This document shows positions 9,574-24,500 of a stretch of 64,000 nucleotides of DNA, piece after piece. The position numbers were made by a program, and so were the translations under genes. This DNA is from Pectobacterium zantedeschiae (GTDB lineage Bacteria > Pseudomonadota > Gammaproteobacteria > Enterobacterales > Enterobacteriaceae), in the NCBI RefSeq assembly GCF_004137795.1, contig NZ_NWTM01000001.1, positions 919,229-983,228 on the forward strand, read 5' to 3'. The notes beneath the pieces are model-generated. The model saw only the letters and a program-made list of their open reading frames with translations. It did no database searches and was not told where the DNA came from. The first letter of the stretch is position 1, and each line of letters opens with the position of its first letter.

Positions 9574-12500
9574 ATGAAACCAATAAAAACCACACAGCGT
9601 CTGCTGGCGTATACGCTGATCCACCTCATTGCGTTTCAGCCGCTGTTTCCCGCAATGGCTGCAGGCGTGCAGGTTGCAACGGGCAACACTGCTTTGGATC
9701 AGGCTGGCAATGGCGTGCCCGTCATTAACATTGCCACGCCAAACAGTGCGGGGATCTCCCACAACCAGTACCACGATTTTAACGTCGATAAGCCTGGTCT
9801 GATCCTGAATAACGGTACGGAACAGCTTAATCCCACCCAGCTTGGCGGATTGATCCAGAATAACCCCAATCTGAATGGGAAAGCGGCTGACGCCATTATT
9901 AACGAAGTGGTGTCGACCAATCGCAGCACGCTGGCAGGCTACCTGGAAGTGGGGGGTAAACAGGCTAGCGTCATCGTTGCTAACCCGAACGGGATTACCT
10001 GTGACGGCTGCGGCTTTATCAATACCCCACAGGTGACGTTGACCACCGGGAAACCCCAGTTGGATGCGCAGGGTAATTTGCAGCGTATCGACGTGACACG
10101 CGGTGATATCACGTTGACTGGGCAGGGGCTGGATGCGAGCAAGAGCGACTACCTCAGCCTGATTTCCCGTACCGCGCAGATTAATGCCGGGTTGAATGCC
10201 AACGACGCACTGATTGTGCTAGGGGCCAATCAAGTTGACGCGACGGGTAAGGTGACGGCACTGGCGGCGGATAGCAGTTCAGTTAATGGGGTAAAAGTCG
10301 CGTTAGATACTGGCGCACTCGGCGGGATGTATACCAACCGCATCAAGCTGGTTTCCAGTGATAAAGGCGTGGGTGTGAACGTCGGCAACCTCAGTGCACG
10401 CAGCGGTGATATCACGCTGTCTGCCAACGGTAAACTCAGCCTCGGTGACGCCGTAGCGCAGGGAACGATTCAGGCGGACGCAGACGCGCTGGCGCTACAG
10501 GGCAAACAGCAGGCGGGGAATGCCCTGACGCTGAAGGCCCGACAGGATATTGCGCTACAGGACGCCACGCTGCGTGCCGGGCAGGATATCGCTCTCCAAT
10601 CCGGCGGTGAGCTGACTGCACAAAATAGCCTTATCAGTGCGGGCGTCGATCCACAGGGGACTGTCAAATCCGCCAATCAATTATCGCTAAAAAGTGACGG
10701 CGTCACTCTTGGTAATACCCAGCTTTCCGCGGGAAAAGTCACGGTCGATGCGGGTAAGTCACTGTTGCAGGATGCGAAAAGTGGGGTTAAGGCGCATGTA
10801 GGACTTGATGTGCGCGGAGATGCGGTATCGCTGGCGGGAATGGCGGACGCAGACACGATTCACCTTGAGGCAAAAAACCTCAACGGTGCAGGCAGCGCGC
10901 AGCTTCAGGCAAAAAACAGCGCGACGGTGCGCGTCACGCAGCACGGCGACTGGCAGGGAAATCTGACCGCAGGTAACGTGCTGAACGTTGACGGCGGGAA
11001 TGTCGTTCAGCGTGGCACGTTAGCGGGGAAAACGATCTCGCTGGCTGTCGATTCGCTGGATAATCAGGGTGATATCGCTTCGCTGGAGGGGCTGACGTTC
11101 AGCGGCACTTACCTGGCTAACGGCGGCACGCTGGCCGCCGCAGAACGCCTGACGGTCAATGCGAACCGACTGGATAATACTGGCTTACTCAGTGCGCGTG
11201 GCGATATCAGGCTTGAGTTGCAAACTGCGCTTGCCAATCAGGGCAAGATCCTGACGGATAATCAGCTGTTTTTACTGGCCGACAGCATCAACAACGGCGG
11301 GAAGCTGCAAGCTACGGCGCTTACCGCGCAAAGTCGTCAGTTTACCAATCAGGGCGAGGTGATGGCTAATGAACTCGATCTGACCAGTCAAACGACAGAA
11401 AACCACGGCACCATCAACGCGCAGCAGATGCTGGCGCTGCATGGCGGCAGTGTATTGAATAGCGGCACGCTCAGCGCGGGTGAAAAACTGGCGCTGACGC
11501 TGGGGCAAACGCTGGATAACCGTGGCCTGATGCAGGCAGGTAGTGCCTTACAGGTAACTGCCGACAGCGTTAGCAATAACGGCACGCTCACCGCACCTGA
11601 ATTACAACTGCACACCGCAACCCTGGCTAATCAGGGGACGATGCAGGCCGATAACGCGCTGCATCTCAATGCTACCCATGAACTGACGCAATCCTCCAGC
11701 GGTACGCTGCTCGCGGGCACCGAACTGACGCTGAACGCCGGACAGGCTGAGATTGACGGCTCGATTCAGGCACAGCAGTTCCTGATGAATGCCGAACGAT
11801 GGCTCAATACGGGTAAAACCAGTATTACTGGCGATGGGCAGATAACGGTCGCTCGGTTGGAGAACCGTGGCAGTTTGCTGACGGCGGGGAACTGGACAAT
11901 TGTCAGCGATGCCATGAGTAATGTCGGGACGTTGCAGGGTAATACACTGGCTATTCAGGCCAACACCCTCACGAACCACGGGCAGGTACAGGCGCCGGGG
12001 GCGGTGACTCTGACCGTGGCTGATGCATTCACCAACCACGGAGACTGGTTAAGCGGTGAGACGCTACGTATTCAGGCGGCAAACGTCGAAAACCGAGGCA
12101 CGCTACAGGCATTAAACCTCACGACAACCGGTGGCGCGCTTAACAACGGCGGCAACATCAGCGGTATTAATAGCCTGTCATTCTTCTTAAGCGGCAATCT
12201 GGATAACGCAGGCACTGGCACTCTGCAAGGTAACCAGCTTTATGTAGAGGCCGCTGATCTCACCAATCAGGGAACGCTTTACGGCACCGACGCGCTGACG
12301 CTGGCGATAACCGGCAACCTGTCTAATCAGGGAACACTGCTGAGTGAAGGTGACAGCACGGTGGCGGCACAGCAGCTTGATAACTCCGGGCTATTACAGG
12401 CAAAAAACGCCGCGCTTCAGGTTGATTCGCTGGATAACGCCGGAAAAATCTTCGGTATCGCCTCACTGGCGCTGACGGCCACCGACGGGCTGACCAATCA

Positions 12501-15500
12501 GCAGCGCGGCAAGTTACTCACGCAAGGCACGGCGGTGCTCACCGCGGCGGATGTCGTCAATGCCGGAGAATGGCAGGCACAGCGCCTGACGCTGACGGCG
12601 AATAATCTGACCAATGACGGTGAGATTCAGGGGGATGATGCCTTATTCCTGACGCTACCAGCCGCTGAAGGTCAAGGTGCGCTAATCAACCGTGGCACAT
12701 TGACGACGGGCGGTGACGCCACGTTGTTTGCGCGTCTAATCGATAATCAGGGCACGCTATCCAGTCTGGGTCACGCGGCACTGACCGGAATGTCGTTGAC
12801 TAACGACGGCCGTTTGGTGGCGGCGACAGGTCTGTCGCTGCACGGCGACTATCAGGGCCGCGGGCTGCTGAACACGGCAGGTACGCTGACGCTACAGGGC
12901 GACACGCTGGTTAACGACGGGCACTGGGAAAGTCGGGCGCTGTCCCTGCAAGGGTTGTCGTTCACCAATCAGGGCTCAGTGTTGGGGAATGATGTGACGC
13001 TGTCGGCGAACCGTCTGACGAATCGCGGTAGCGTTGTAGGCGTTGATTCGCTGGGGATCACGTTGTCTGACCGTCTGGATAACGTCGGTGAGTTGCGCAG
13101 CGACAATCTATCTATCGCGGCATCAGGCATGAACAACCGTGGCGACATCCAGGGTATTCATGATTTGCAGTTGAATACGACTGGACTGTTGGATAACTCG
13201 GGCGTCATCAGCGGCAATCAATCGGTGGTAGTGAAGGCAGGCGACGTCAAACAACTCGGCACGCTGGAAGGGAAAGCCGTCACGCTGAACGCAGTCTCGC
13301 TAGTCAATCAGGGTAAAATTCTGGGCGTGGACGCGCTGACGCTCGCTATCGCAGGGAATATCACAAACAGTGGCAGTGTACTGACGCAGGGGAAAGCGAC
13401 GGTGACCGCGCAGCAACTGGACAATAGCGGACTGTTGCAGGCCGACAGTCTCACGCTGGAAGCGGATGAGGTGATCAATGCCGGGCAACTGTTCGGTATT
13501 CAGGCGCTGTCGATAACGGCACACGATGGGCTGGTCAATCAGCAGAGCGGCAAACTGCTCACGCAGGGGGCTGCGGTCTTGCTGGCTGCTCTGGCGGAGA
13601 ACCACGGTGAGTGGCTGGCGGATAACCTGACGTTGCAGGCCGAACGTTTCACTAACACGGGACGGATTCAGGCCGATCGCGATCTCGGCATTATCGTGGA
13701 GCCAACGCGAACTCTTCGCCAGCCGTCTTTTCTGGCGATGGCGTTAACGCTGGCGGCGGATGCACAGCAACTTAGCCTGAGCGTTTCACCTCAGGGCGTG
13801 GAGGAAAACGGTGGTGTTCTGGACAATCGCGGCACGCTGGTGTCAGGTGGGGACGTACACCTGCGCGCCACGAAAATAGCCAATCAGGGCTCGCTCTCCA
13901 GCAACGGTGCAGCGGCCTTGACGGGTGAGTCGATTGATAATGCCGGTGCTGTGGTGGCAGTGAAATCGCTGTCGCTGACGGGGAATTATCAGGGAAGCGG
14001 GTCGCTTAATACGGACGGTCTGTTGGCCCTGTCCGGCACGACGCTTGCGAATACAGGGCATTGGCGGGCAAACACCATTCAGGCGAAGGGTCTGACGCTG
14101 GATAATCAAGGTACGCTGCTGGGGCAACGGGTCGATATCACGGCGGATAACGTGTTCAACGGCGGCGAGATGGCTGGGATTGACGCGTTGCAACTGACAC
14201 TTGCCGATCGACTGACGAATCAAGGCAAATTCTATGGGGCGGCGCTGACGCTGTCGGCGACCGACCTGTTCAATCAGGGCGATGTCTCCGGTGACGACCT
14301 GCATTTGACGCTGCAAGATGGTGTGCACAATCGTGGCCTGATTAGCGGTAGCCAGCGGGCACAGCTTGACGCTAGTCAGATCGATCAACGGGGTTCGCTA
14401 GAAAGTCGCGATCTACAGGTGCAGGCAAATGCACTGGACAATCAGGGCACGATGCTGGGCGTGGATGCGTTGACGCTGTCCATCCGTGATACCGCACGTA
14501 ATCAGGGCAAATTGTTGAGTCAGGGTACCAGCACGCTCACGGCTAATCGGCTGGAAAATAGCGGACACTGGCAGGCGGACACGCTGACATTGACGGCAGA
14601 CGAGATCGCGAATGCCGGACAGCTGCTGGGGTTGTCAGCGCTGTCGCTGACGGCGAAGAACCGTCTGAACAATGCGCAAAACGGCAAGCTGCTCACGCAG
14701 AGCATCGCGGTATTGCAGGCTACCCACGTAGAAAATGACGGTGAATGGCAGGCGGATAGCCTGACGCTGGACGCGCAAAACCTGATCAACCGTGGGCACA
14801 TTCAGGGGGATAAATCGTTTAAGGCGACGTTGGTAAACGGTGATGTAGACAATAAGGGCACACTGTGGAGTGAAAATGCGACATTTGCCGCACGGACACT
14901 AACCAATGAAGGCAACATCACTGGCGTTAACGGTCTGCAACTGACGCTGGATAACATCTTAACCAACCAGGGCACGCTGAACAGCTACCAGCTCAGTGCG
15001 CAGGCTGACAGACTGGTCAATAGCGGGAAAATCAACGGCCTCGACCGTCTGGACCTGACCGCCGTCGATAACCTTGATAATCAGGGGACGTTGTACGGTG
15101 CGGCGTTGACGCTGAACGCGAACAACCTGACCAACAGCGGCGATATCACGGGCGTGGACAGTCTGATTCTGGATCTGACGGGGACGCTGAACAACGCGCG
15201 TGACGTCAGCAGCAATGCGTTGACGCTCAAGGCCAATGACGTATTCAACCACGGCACCCTGACGGGTGTTAACGGATTAACGTTCCTGCTCGGCAATCAT
15301 CTCGATAATCAGGGCGCGCTGAACAGCCATGCGCTGTCTATTACCGCCAACGATCTCACTAACGATGGCCAGATCAGCGGCACGCGCAGCTTGCAACTGA
15401 CGCTTGACGGTACACTGACTAACACTGGCGGCCTGACTAGCCAGCAGATAGGCGTCACCGCAGAGGATGTGCTCAACCACGGGCAGGTGCTGGGTTCGGA

Positions 15501-18500
15501 CGATCTGCAATTGGATCTGCGTGATAAGCTGGATAATCGCGGTGTCATCAGCGGCAGCAATACGTTAGGCGTTATCGCGAAAGGCATCGACCAGCAGGGC
15601 ACGCTGGAAGCCCGTGCGCTGACCGTGGATGCTCAGACGCTGGATAATAGCGGAAAAATGCTGGGTGTGGATGCGCTGACGCTGGCGATTGCCGGGACGG
15701 CACGCAATCAGGGCAAATGGCTGAGCCAGGGCAGCAGCATGCTGACGGCGGATCAGGTTGACAACCAGGGGCAGTGGCAGGCGGGTGATATCACGCTTCA
15801 GGCCAATGATCTGACCAACAGTGGGCAGATTTTCGGCATCAATGCCTTGTCGCTGACGACAGCCCACGGCCTGACTAATCAGCAAAACGGTACGCTCCTG
15901 TCGCAGGGTATTGCCGCCTTACGCGCTGCAAGTGTCACAAACGACGGTGACGTGCAGGCAGATCGCCTGACGTTTGAGGCACAACAACTGACCAACCGCG
16001 GGCGTATTCAGGGGGATCGTGAGTTAGCGGTCATGCTGGATAGCAATAATCCTGCCAGCCTGTTAACCAATAAGGGCACGCTGCTCTCCGGTGGCAATAC
16101 ACAGCTTAACGCCAGTCAGTTAGACAATCAGGGCACGGTCTCCGGTGTGGGCAAGATGGAGGTGCAGAGTGCGGCTATTCGCAACGCGGGCAATCTGATT
16201 GCCGACGGCGCACTGTCGCTCAGTGGCGACTATCAGGGCGCGGGTCTGTTGCACACGGCCGACACATTGACGCTGCGCGGCAATCAATTGAACAACAGCG
16301 GACGCTGGGAAAGCCGGGAACTGGCGCTAAACGGTGGGTCGCTGAACAATCAGGGCACGCTGGTCGGTGAGCGCGGCATCACGCTGGAATTGCGCGACGG
16401 CCTGACCGTAGGCCGCGACGGTCAACTGCTGACCAATGGCACCTTGCTGGCACAGGCGGGCGAGGTCATTAACGACGGGTTCTGGCAGGGGAAAACGCTG
16501 ACATTGACGGCAGACGAGATCGCGAATGCCGGACAGATACTGGGGTTGTCAGCGCTATCGCTGACGGCGAAGGACCGTCTGGACAATGCGCAAAACGGCA
16601 AGCTGCTCACGCAGGGCATCGCGGTATTGCAGGCGACCCACGTAGCAAATGACGGTGAATGGCAGGCGGATAGCCTGACGCTGGACGCGCAAAACCTGAA
16701 CAACCGCGGGCACATTCAGGGGGATAAATCGCTTAAGGTGACGCTGGCGAACGGCGAGTTACACAATCAGGGGACGCTGTGGAGTGAAAATGCGGCATTT
16801 GCCGCACAGACACTGACTAATGAAGGCAATATCACCGGCGTTAACGGTCTTCAACTGACGCTGGATAACACCTTAACCAATCAGGGGACGCTGAACAGCT
16901 ACCAGCTTAGCGCGCAGGCCGACAGACTGGTCAATAGCGGGAAAATCAACGGCCTCGACCGTCTGGACCTGACCGCCGTCGATAGTCTTGATAATCAGGG
17001 GGCGTTGTACGGTGATGCGTTGACGCTGAACGCGAACAACCTGACCAACAGCGGCGATATCACGGGCGTGGACAGTCTGATTCTGAATCTGACGGGGACG
17101 CTGAACAACGCGCGTGACGTCAGCAGCAATGCGTTGACGCTCAAGGCCAATGACGTATTCAACCACGGCACTCTGATGGGTGTTAACGGGCTGACGCTGG
17201 AGCTCGGCAATCATCTCGACAATCAGGGCGCGCTGAACAGCCATGCGCTGTCTATTACCGCCAACGATCTCACTAACGATGGCCAGATCAACGGCACGCG
17301 CAGCCTGCAACTGACGCTTGACGGTACACTGACTAACACTGGCGGCCTGACTAGCCAGCAGATAGGCGTCACCGCAGAGGACGTGCTCAACCACGGGCAG
17401 ATGTTGGGTTCGGACGATCTGCAATTGGATCTGCGTAATAAGCTGGATAATCGCGGTGTCATCAGCGGCAGCAATACGTTAGGCGTGATCGCGAAAGGCC
17501 TCGATCAGCAGGGCACGCTGGAAGCCCGTGCGCTGACCGTGGACGCTCAGACGCTGAATAATAGCGGAAAAATGCTGGGTGTGGATGCGCTGACGCAGGC
17601 GATTGCCGGGACGGCACGCAATCAGGGCAAATGGCTGAGCCAGGGCAGCAGCACGCTGACGGCGGATCAGGTTGACAACCACGGGCAGTGGCAGGCGGGT
17701 GATATCACGCTTCACGCCAATGACCTGACCAACAGTGGGCAGATTTTCGGCATCAATGCCTTGTCGCTGACGACAGCCCACGGCCTGACTAATCAGCAAA
17801 ACGGTACGCTCCTGTCGCAGGGCATTGCCGCCTTACGCGCAGCAAGTGTGATAAACGACGGTGACGTGCAGGCAGAGCGCCTGACGTTTGAGGCACAACA
17901 GCTGACCAACCGCGGGCGTATTCAGGGGGATCGTGAGTTAGCGGTCATGCTGGATAGCAATAATCCCGCCAGCCTGTTAACCAATAAGGGCACGCTGCTC
18001 TCTGGTGGTAATACACAGCTTAACGCCAGTCAGTTCGACAATCAGGGCACGGTCTCCGGTGTGGGCAAGATGGAGGTGCAGAGTGCGGCTATTCGCAACG
18101 CGGGCAATCTGATTGCCGACGGCGCACTGTCGCTCAGTGGCGACTATCAGGGCGCGGGTCTCTTGCATACGGCCGACACATTGACGCTGCGCGGCAATCA
18201 ACTGAACAACAGTGGACGCTGGGAAAGCCGGGAACTGGCGCTAAACGGTGGGGCGCTGAACAATCAGGGTACGCTAGTCGGTGAGCGCGGCATCACGCTG
18301 GAATTGCGAGACGGCCTGACGGTTGGCAGAGATGGTCAACTACTGACCAATGACACCTTGCTGGCACAGGCGGGCGAGATCGTGAACGACGGGTTCTGGC
18401 AGGGGAAAACGCTGGAACTGTCCGCGAACGACCTGATTAACGGCGGTTCGTTGCTTGGGCAGGATGACCTTCGCCTCGATTTACAGCGCACTTATCAGGG

Positions 18501-21500
18501 AACCGATTTATCCCACCTACTGAGCGACGGGAATGGAGTTATCAATGCTGAGCGTGTCACGCAAAGCGGAGAGATAGCGGCGGGAACGCTGCAATTGACC
18601 ACGGGCGCACTGGAGAACGGCGGGCGTGTACTGGGCATCAATGGTCTGACGGTCACCAACCGTGATGCACTACTTAACCGCGCCGGTGGCGAACTGCTGA
18701 CCAACGGCGCAGGCCGTGTTGACAGCGGATCGCTTACCAACGCGGGCACGCTACAGGCTAACGACCTGCAACTGCGGGTTGGTGAGATCGACAATCAGGG
18801 GCGCATTCAGGGCACCGAAGCGTTGCGTTTGCTCGACGTGCTGCGTTATGTCGGCGATAAAAGCAGCCAGTTGCTCAGCAAAGGCGTCGCTACCCTTAAT
18901 GCTAAACGGGCAGACAATGCCGGTTTATGGCAGGCAGGTACGCTGACGCTGAACGGAGAATCGCTCGACAATAATGGCACCGTGGCGGGGCTGAACAACC
19001 TGTCGCTCAACAGTGACGAGATAAAAAATAAAGGTGAATTGTTCTCGCAAGGCACGGCGACGTTAACGGGCAAGACGCTGGAAAACCGCGGCACGCTGAC
19101 GGGGGTCGGCGGCTTTACGCTGCAATTGACCGATCGCGTCGATAATCTGGCGGCGGGACGTTTACTCAGTGGCGGCGTTGGCGATCTCACGACTGGCGTG
19201 TTGAGCAATCAGGGACTGTGGCAAGCGGATGAATTGCGTCTGACAGCCCGTGACCTCGATCAGCAGGGGAATCTGCTGGGCGTGCAGCGTGGTACGTTGC
19301 AACTGACCGGATCGTATCAGGGTGCGCAGGGTAGCCAACTTGTCAGCGGCGGCGATCTCAGCTTGACGGCGCATGACATCACTAACCGTGGACAGGTTCA
19401 GGGCCGCACGCTGACGCTAGGTGCTGATGAACTCACTAATCACGGCACTCTGCGTGGCAATAGCGCGCTTAACGCGATTGTTTCCAATCAGTTCAGCAAT
19501 GCGCCACAGGCGCGTTTGAGTAGCGATGGTACGCTGAACGTGCAGGCGGCGGCGCTGAATAATCAGGGCGAGATAAAAGCCGCCAATACCACGCTGACGG
19601 GCAATACCTTAACCAACAGCGGCACGGTGCAGGGCACCGCTGCGCTACAGTTGGACACGACAGACCGCATCGTCAACCAGCAGTCTGGACAACTGCTATC
19701 CGACGGCATCACGACGTTGAAATCAGCGGCGGTAGAAAACCACGGCTGGCTGCAAGGGCGTGGGCTGGAAGTGCAATCTGCCCAGTTTACTCAGCAGGGC
19801 AGCTTGATGGCGCAGGACAAGCTGACGTTGAAAATCCCGCAGTGGGTGAACAACGGGCTGGTGCAGGCTGGCGAACTGGAGATTATCGCCGACGAACTGG
19901 ACAACCACGGTACGCTGCTGGGCTTAACACAGCTGGCGCTGCAGACGCAGCGACTGATTAACCGTCAGGGCGCGAAGCTCTACAGCGCGCAGGATCTGCG
20001 CCTGAAAACCAATGAGCTGCAACAGGACGGGCAACTGGTCGCGCTGGGCAACCTGACTGCCGACATTACTGGGCCGCTGACCTTCACCCAGAGCATGGTC
20101 GCCGGGCAACAGCTGGCGCTCAACGTCGCGGGTGACCTCGATCAGCGTGGGACGTTGCAGGGCAAATCCGTCCAGCTGACTAGCACCGGCACGCTGACCA
20201 ATCAGGGCAACATTTTGGCGGGCGGCGGCGAGTCGCGTATCAGTGCGAAAGACATCGTTCAGGTAGAAGCGGGCAGCGTTCAGGCGGGCGGTAACCTGAC
20301 GTTGGTGAGCGATAATTCGCTGAATAATAAAGGACTGATTGGTACTACCAGTGACTTGCTGATTCAGGCGGGTGGCGCAGTACATAACAGCAGCATGCTC
20401 TATGCGGGCGGCAATATGCGCCTGCTGTCCGATTCCCTCACCAACGTCTTTGGCACCATTCTGGCCGGCAATAATCTGCTCATTCAGCGTGACGACCAAG
20501 GCACGGCCAGCACCTCGCTGTTAAACAGCTCCGGCACCATCGAAACCCAGTCCGGCGATATCACGATTAATACCGGCACGCTGACTAACCAGCGTGAAGG
20601 ATTTGTGGTGACGGAAACGAAGTTGGCGGAGGAGTCGGTACCTGATTGGGCGGGGAAAACGACGGCAAATATTCCGATCGAATGGTTTAAACCTGAGGAT
20701 TATGGGATCGTAAGTTTCATATCTGTTTATAGAGGTGATGGATATTCTAGTGATGAATCAATAGTATATGGTATGAAGCCATCATCTTCGTTATATGTTC
20801 CCTACGAAAATGCTTATATTAAAAATATCATAATGGCAAATAAAGAAGTTAATATCTCTGTGCTAGGTTATGATGGTCGGATATATTCTGGAAGTAATAT
20901 CTCTATAAATTCAACTCGCCTAATTAATGATGCTTCTCAGATTGTTTCGGGAAAAAACATAGAGTTAATTGGAGATAGTATAAGTAATCAGTCATATCAA
21001 ACTGGGATTATAAAAGAATATTTAACATATCAATATGAAAATAATAAGTACAAGCCAGGACAATATTATATAAATGGTGTGCTTTCAAAAGTTAAATATA
21101 CACCATCTAGTTTTGATCACATGTTGGCTAATTTTTCCCCATATCTTACTTATACCTTGAAAAACACCCCAACCATCGAAAAAACCGAAGGCGAAAGCTA
21201 TAACGCCTTAATTCAGGCTGGCGGCACTATTACCGCCGATTTCAAACAGGATATCAGTAATACCACATTGCAGCCGGGCAGCGGTGGGTTTATGCCAGCG
21301 TCTACCAAACCGGTGCTGGATGCTATCACCACGCTATCGCCATTGCAGAAGCAGACCACGCGCCAGTTGGCCAGCCAGGACTCGTCGTTTAACGCCGGGG
21401 CGGTTGACGTTACGAAAGCAGGTAGCGGACAGGCGGCGCTGGCGGGCAATGCCACAGGCGTAGCGGCGACGGGTAAAGCCGTGACGCTGACGCAGCAAGC

Positions 21501-24500
21501 AGGCACCACGCTGCAAACAGCGGCGCAGGCAGAGAACATCACCGCGGCGATAGCGGCACCGAATGCCGCAGGGTCACTGACGCTGAAAACCGGCGATGCG
21601 GTGGTGTTACAGCCTTCTACTTCCGGTCACGTCAGCAATCCTGATGCGGTCACGCTGACGCAGCAGGCTGGCACCGCGCTGCACGCGGGGGCGCAGGCAG
21701 AGAACATTACGCCGATGACGCAGGGGCAGCAGTCCGCAGGGCCGCAGACGCTGAAAAATGATGATACGCGGGTGTTAGCCGATCCCAACGCCAGCCCTGT
21801 CGCCCATCCTGATGCGGTTGCGCTCACGTCGACGGGCCAACGTCCTGATGCCGGACAGGGTCTGACGCCCGTTACCGTGGACAATACTGCCGCGGGTGTC
21901 ACGATCGCGGGCACGGTGGGGTCACCTACCGCATTGGCGAAACCGGGCATGGCCGCGGTTGACGCACCGAAGCAGACGGTCAGTGCAGACAGTGTTCCAG
22001 GTGGGATTGCGCCTTCTGTGCCACAGCCGCTTTCTGCCGCAGATTTGCTGAGCGCCATCGGCAGCGGCCTGCAAAACCTGAGCACTAATCCACTCGCCGA
22101 GTATCCGCTGCCGACGGGCAATAACGGACTGTTGGTTGTCGATCCCAAGGCGGACAGCCGTTACCTGATCCACACCAACCCGAAACTGGAACAACTTGGG
22201 CAGGTCGACAATGCGCTGTTCAGCGATCTGCAAACGCTGCTGGGACAACAACCATCAACGGTTGTGCCGGTTGAAACGCGCTCACAGTGGACGCAGACCG
22301 ACAAAGTGCTGGGCTCGTCCTACCTGCTGGATAAGCTGAATCTGGATGCGGATCACGACTACCGTTTTCTGGGAGATGCGGAGTTTGATACCCGCTACAT
22401 CAGTCAGGCGGTGCTGAAACAGAGCGGGCAGCGTCATCTGAATGGCACTGGTTCCGATCTGTCACAGATGCAAATGCTGCTGGATAACGCTGCGGCGGCG
22501 CAGAAAGGTATGAATCTGCAATTGGGTGTGAGTTTGACGCCGGATCAGGTAGCTAACCTCAGCCAGAGTATGGTCTGGTGGGAAAATATCGAGGTCAATG
22601 GACAGACCGTGCTGGCGCCGAAGCTGTATCTGGCGCAGGCGGATAAAAATAACCTGCAAGGCAGCGCGATTGTTGCGAATAAAGTCGAGCTGAACGCCGG
22701 TGGCAGCGTTACCAACAGCGGTACGATCAAGGCGGTTGAGGTGCTGGCGATTGCCAGCGGCGACAAGATTGATAACCATGAAGGCGGGCTGATTAAGTCA
22801 GACGGTGGCCTGAATCTGGTGGCGCTCAACAACATCACCAACAGTGGCAGCCGGATTGAGGGCAATACGTTGCAGCTCGCCAGCATCAACGGCGACATCA
22901 TCAACCAGACCGCATCGCGTAATTTTCAGACGGCGCAGCCGACATCTTCGCGCAGCGGCACTGGCTCGCTCACGTTCACCGAACTGGGTAAAACCGCTGA
23001 AATCGTGGCAGGCAACAGCTTGACCCTCAGCGCAGGCAAGGATATCCGCAACGTGGCGGCTACGCTTAACGCCGGGCAGGATATGGCGCTGAACGCCAAA
23101 GGCAATGTGGCGATTGAGGCACTGACGCTGACCAATAATCGCGTGGATATCGGCTGGGGCAGCAGCAATACCACGCTGAATACTGCCGTACAAGGCAGCA
23201 GTGTCAATGCAGGCAGTGCGCTGAAAGCGGTAGCGGGTCAGGATATTCAAATCGATGCCAGCCAGCTTTCCGGCGGCTCGGCACTGTCGCTGGCGGCGGG
23301 TAATGATATTCGCCTCACTGCGCAAGATACGCTGAAAGAGACGTTGTATCAGGGCGGTAGCACGGCACAGCGTCGCACGCAGGAGGTGGCAAACAGCCAA
23401 TTACTGAGCGGCGGCGATCTGACTTTGGTTGCAGGACGAGATGTCTTGTCTGAGGCGGCCAGCCTGAATGCTAAAGGTACGGCGACACTGGCGGCAGGGC
23501 GCGATCTCAATCTACTGTCTGAAGAGGAAGAAACCTACAGCGGCAACTGGTGGAACCGTCATGCCGACTGGCAGCAAAATATCACTCAGCAGAGCACTGA
23601 GTTAACGACGGGCAAGGGTCTGAACTTGCAGGCGGGCAGAGACATCAATCTGCAAGCGGCACAGGGCGTGGCCAGTGGTGCGGTGACGGCACAGGCGGGT
23701 AGCGACATCAATCTGCTGTCGGCGACCGAAACGCAGCACACCTTCTTTGAAGAAACGAAAGTCAAGAAAAAGGCCTTTTCGAAGACGGTGACGCATACGT
23801 TGCGGGAAACGTTGCAAACCGATGAGAAAGGCAGCCTGCTGTCGGGTGACAGTGTCACGATGGCGGCGAATCAGAATATCAATCTGCAAGGCTCCTCGGT
23901 GGTCGGCGACAAGCAGGTCACGCTGCTGGCGAATAATGATGTCAACACCGCTGCCAGCGTAGAGAACTACCAGAACTATGAAGAGCACAGCAAGAAAAAA
24001 AGCGGCCTGTTCAGCGGTGGGGGGATTGGATTTACCATCGGCTCGACGTCGACCAGCCAAAAACTGCGCGATCAGGCGGCAACACAAAGCCAGAGCATCA
24101 GCACGCTCGGTAGTACGACAGACTCGGTGACGGTGAAGGCCGGCAACGATGTCACGATCAGCGGTACCGACATGGTGGCGGGGAAAGACATACTCCTGCA
24201 AGGCAACAACGTCACGATCGATCCGGGTTATGACATGCGTAAGCAGCAACAGGAGTTTGAGCAGAAAAGTGCGGGTCTGACCGTGGCGCTCTCCGGCGTG
24301 GTGGGGTCGGCGCTCAATAGCGCGGTGCAGAGTATTCAGGCGGCAAAAAGCGAAAGTGATGGCCGACTGGCGCTGCTTCAGGGGATGAAGGCGGGGCTTG
24401 CTGGGTATCAGGCCTATCAGGGGAGTCAGTCTGAGCTGAACAACAAAGGGGAAGCCTCTTTTATTGGTGTCAGTATTTCTCTCGGGGCGCAGAACTCACG

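Noticed and set aside
10000..20600. Regularly spaced repeats that could suggest a CRISPR array
   Set aside because: The periodicity is about 60 bases, coding and degenerate, with no invariant direct repeat or unique spacers; it is the FHA repeat structure.
22798..23400. Long minus-strand open frames throughout hecA (for example 200 codons here and 215 codons at 23602-24249)
   Set aside because: They mirror the strong codon bias and repeats of hecA; their sequences are repetitive Arg/Gln/His-rich translations of the antisense.
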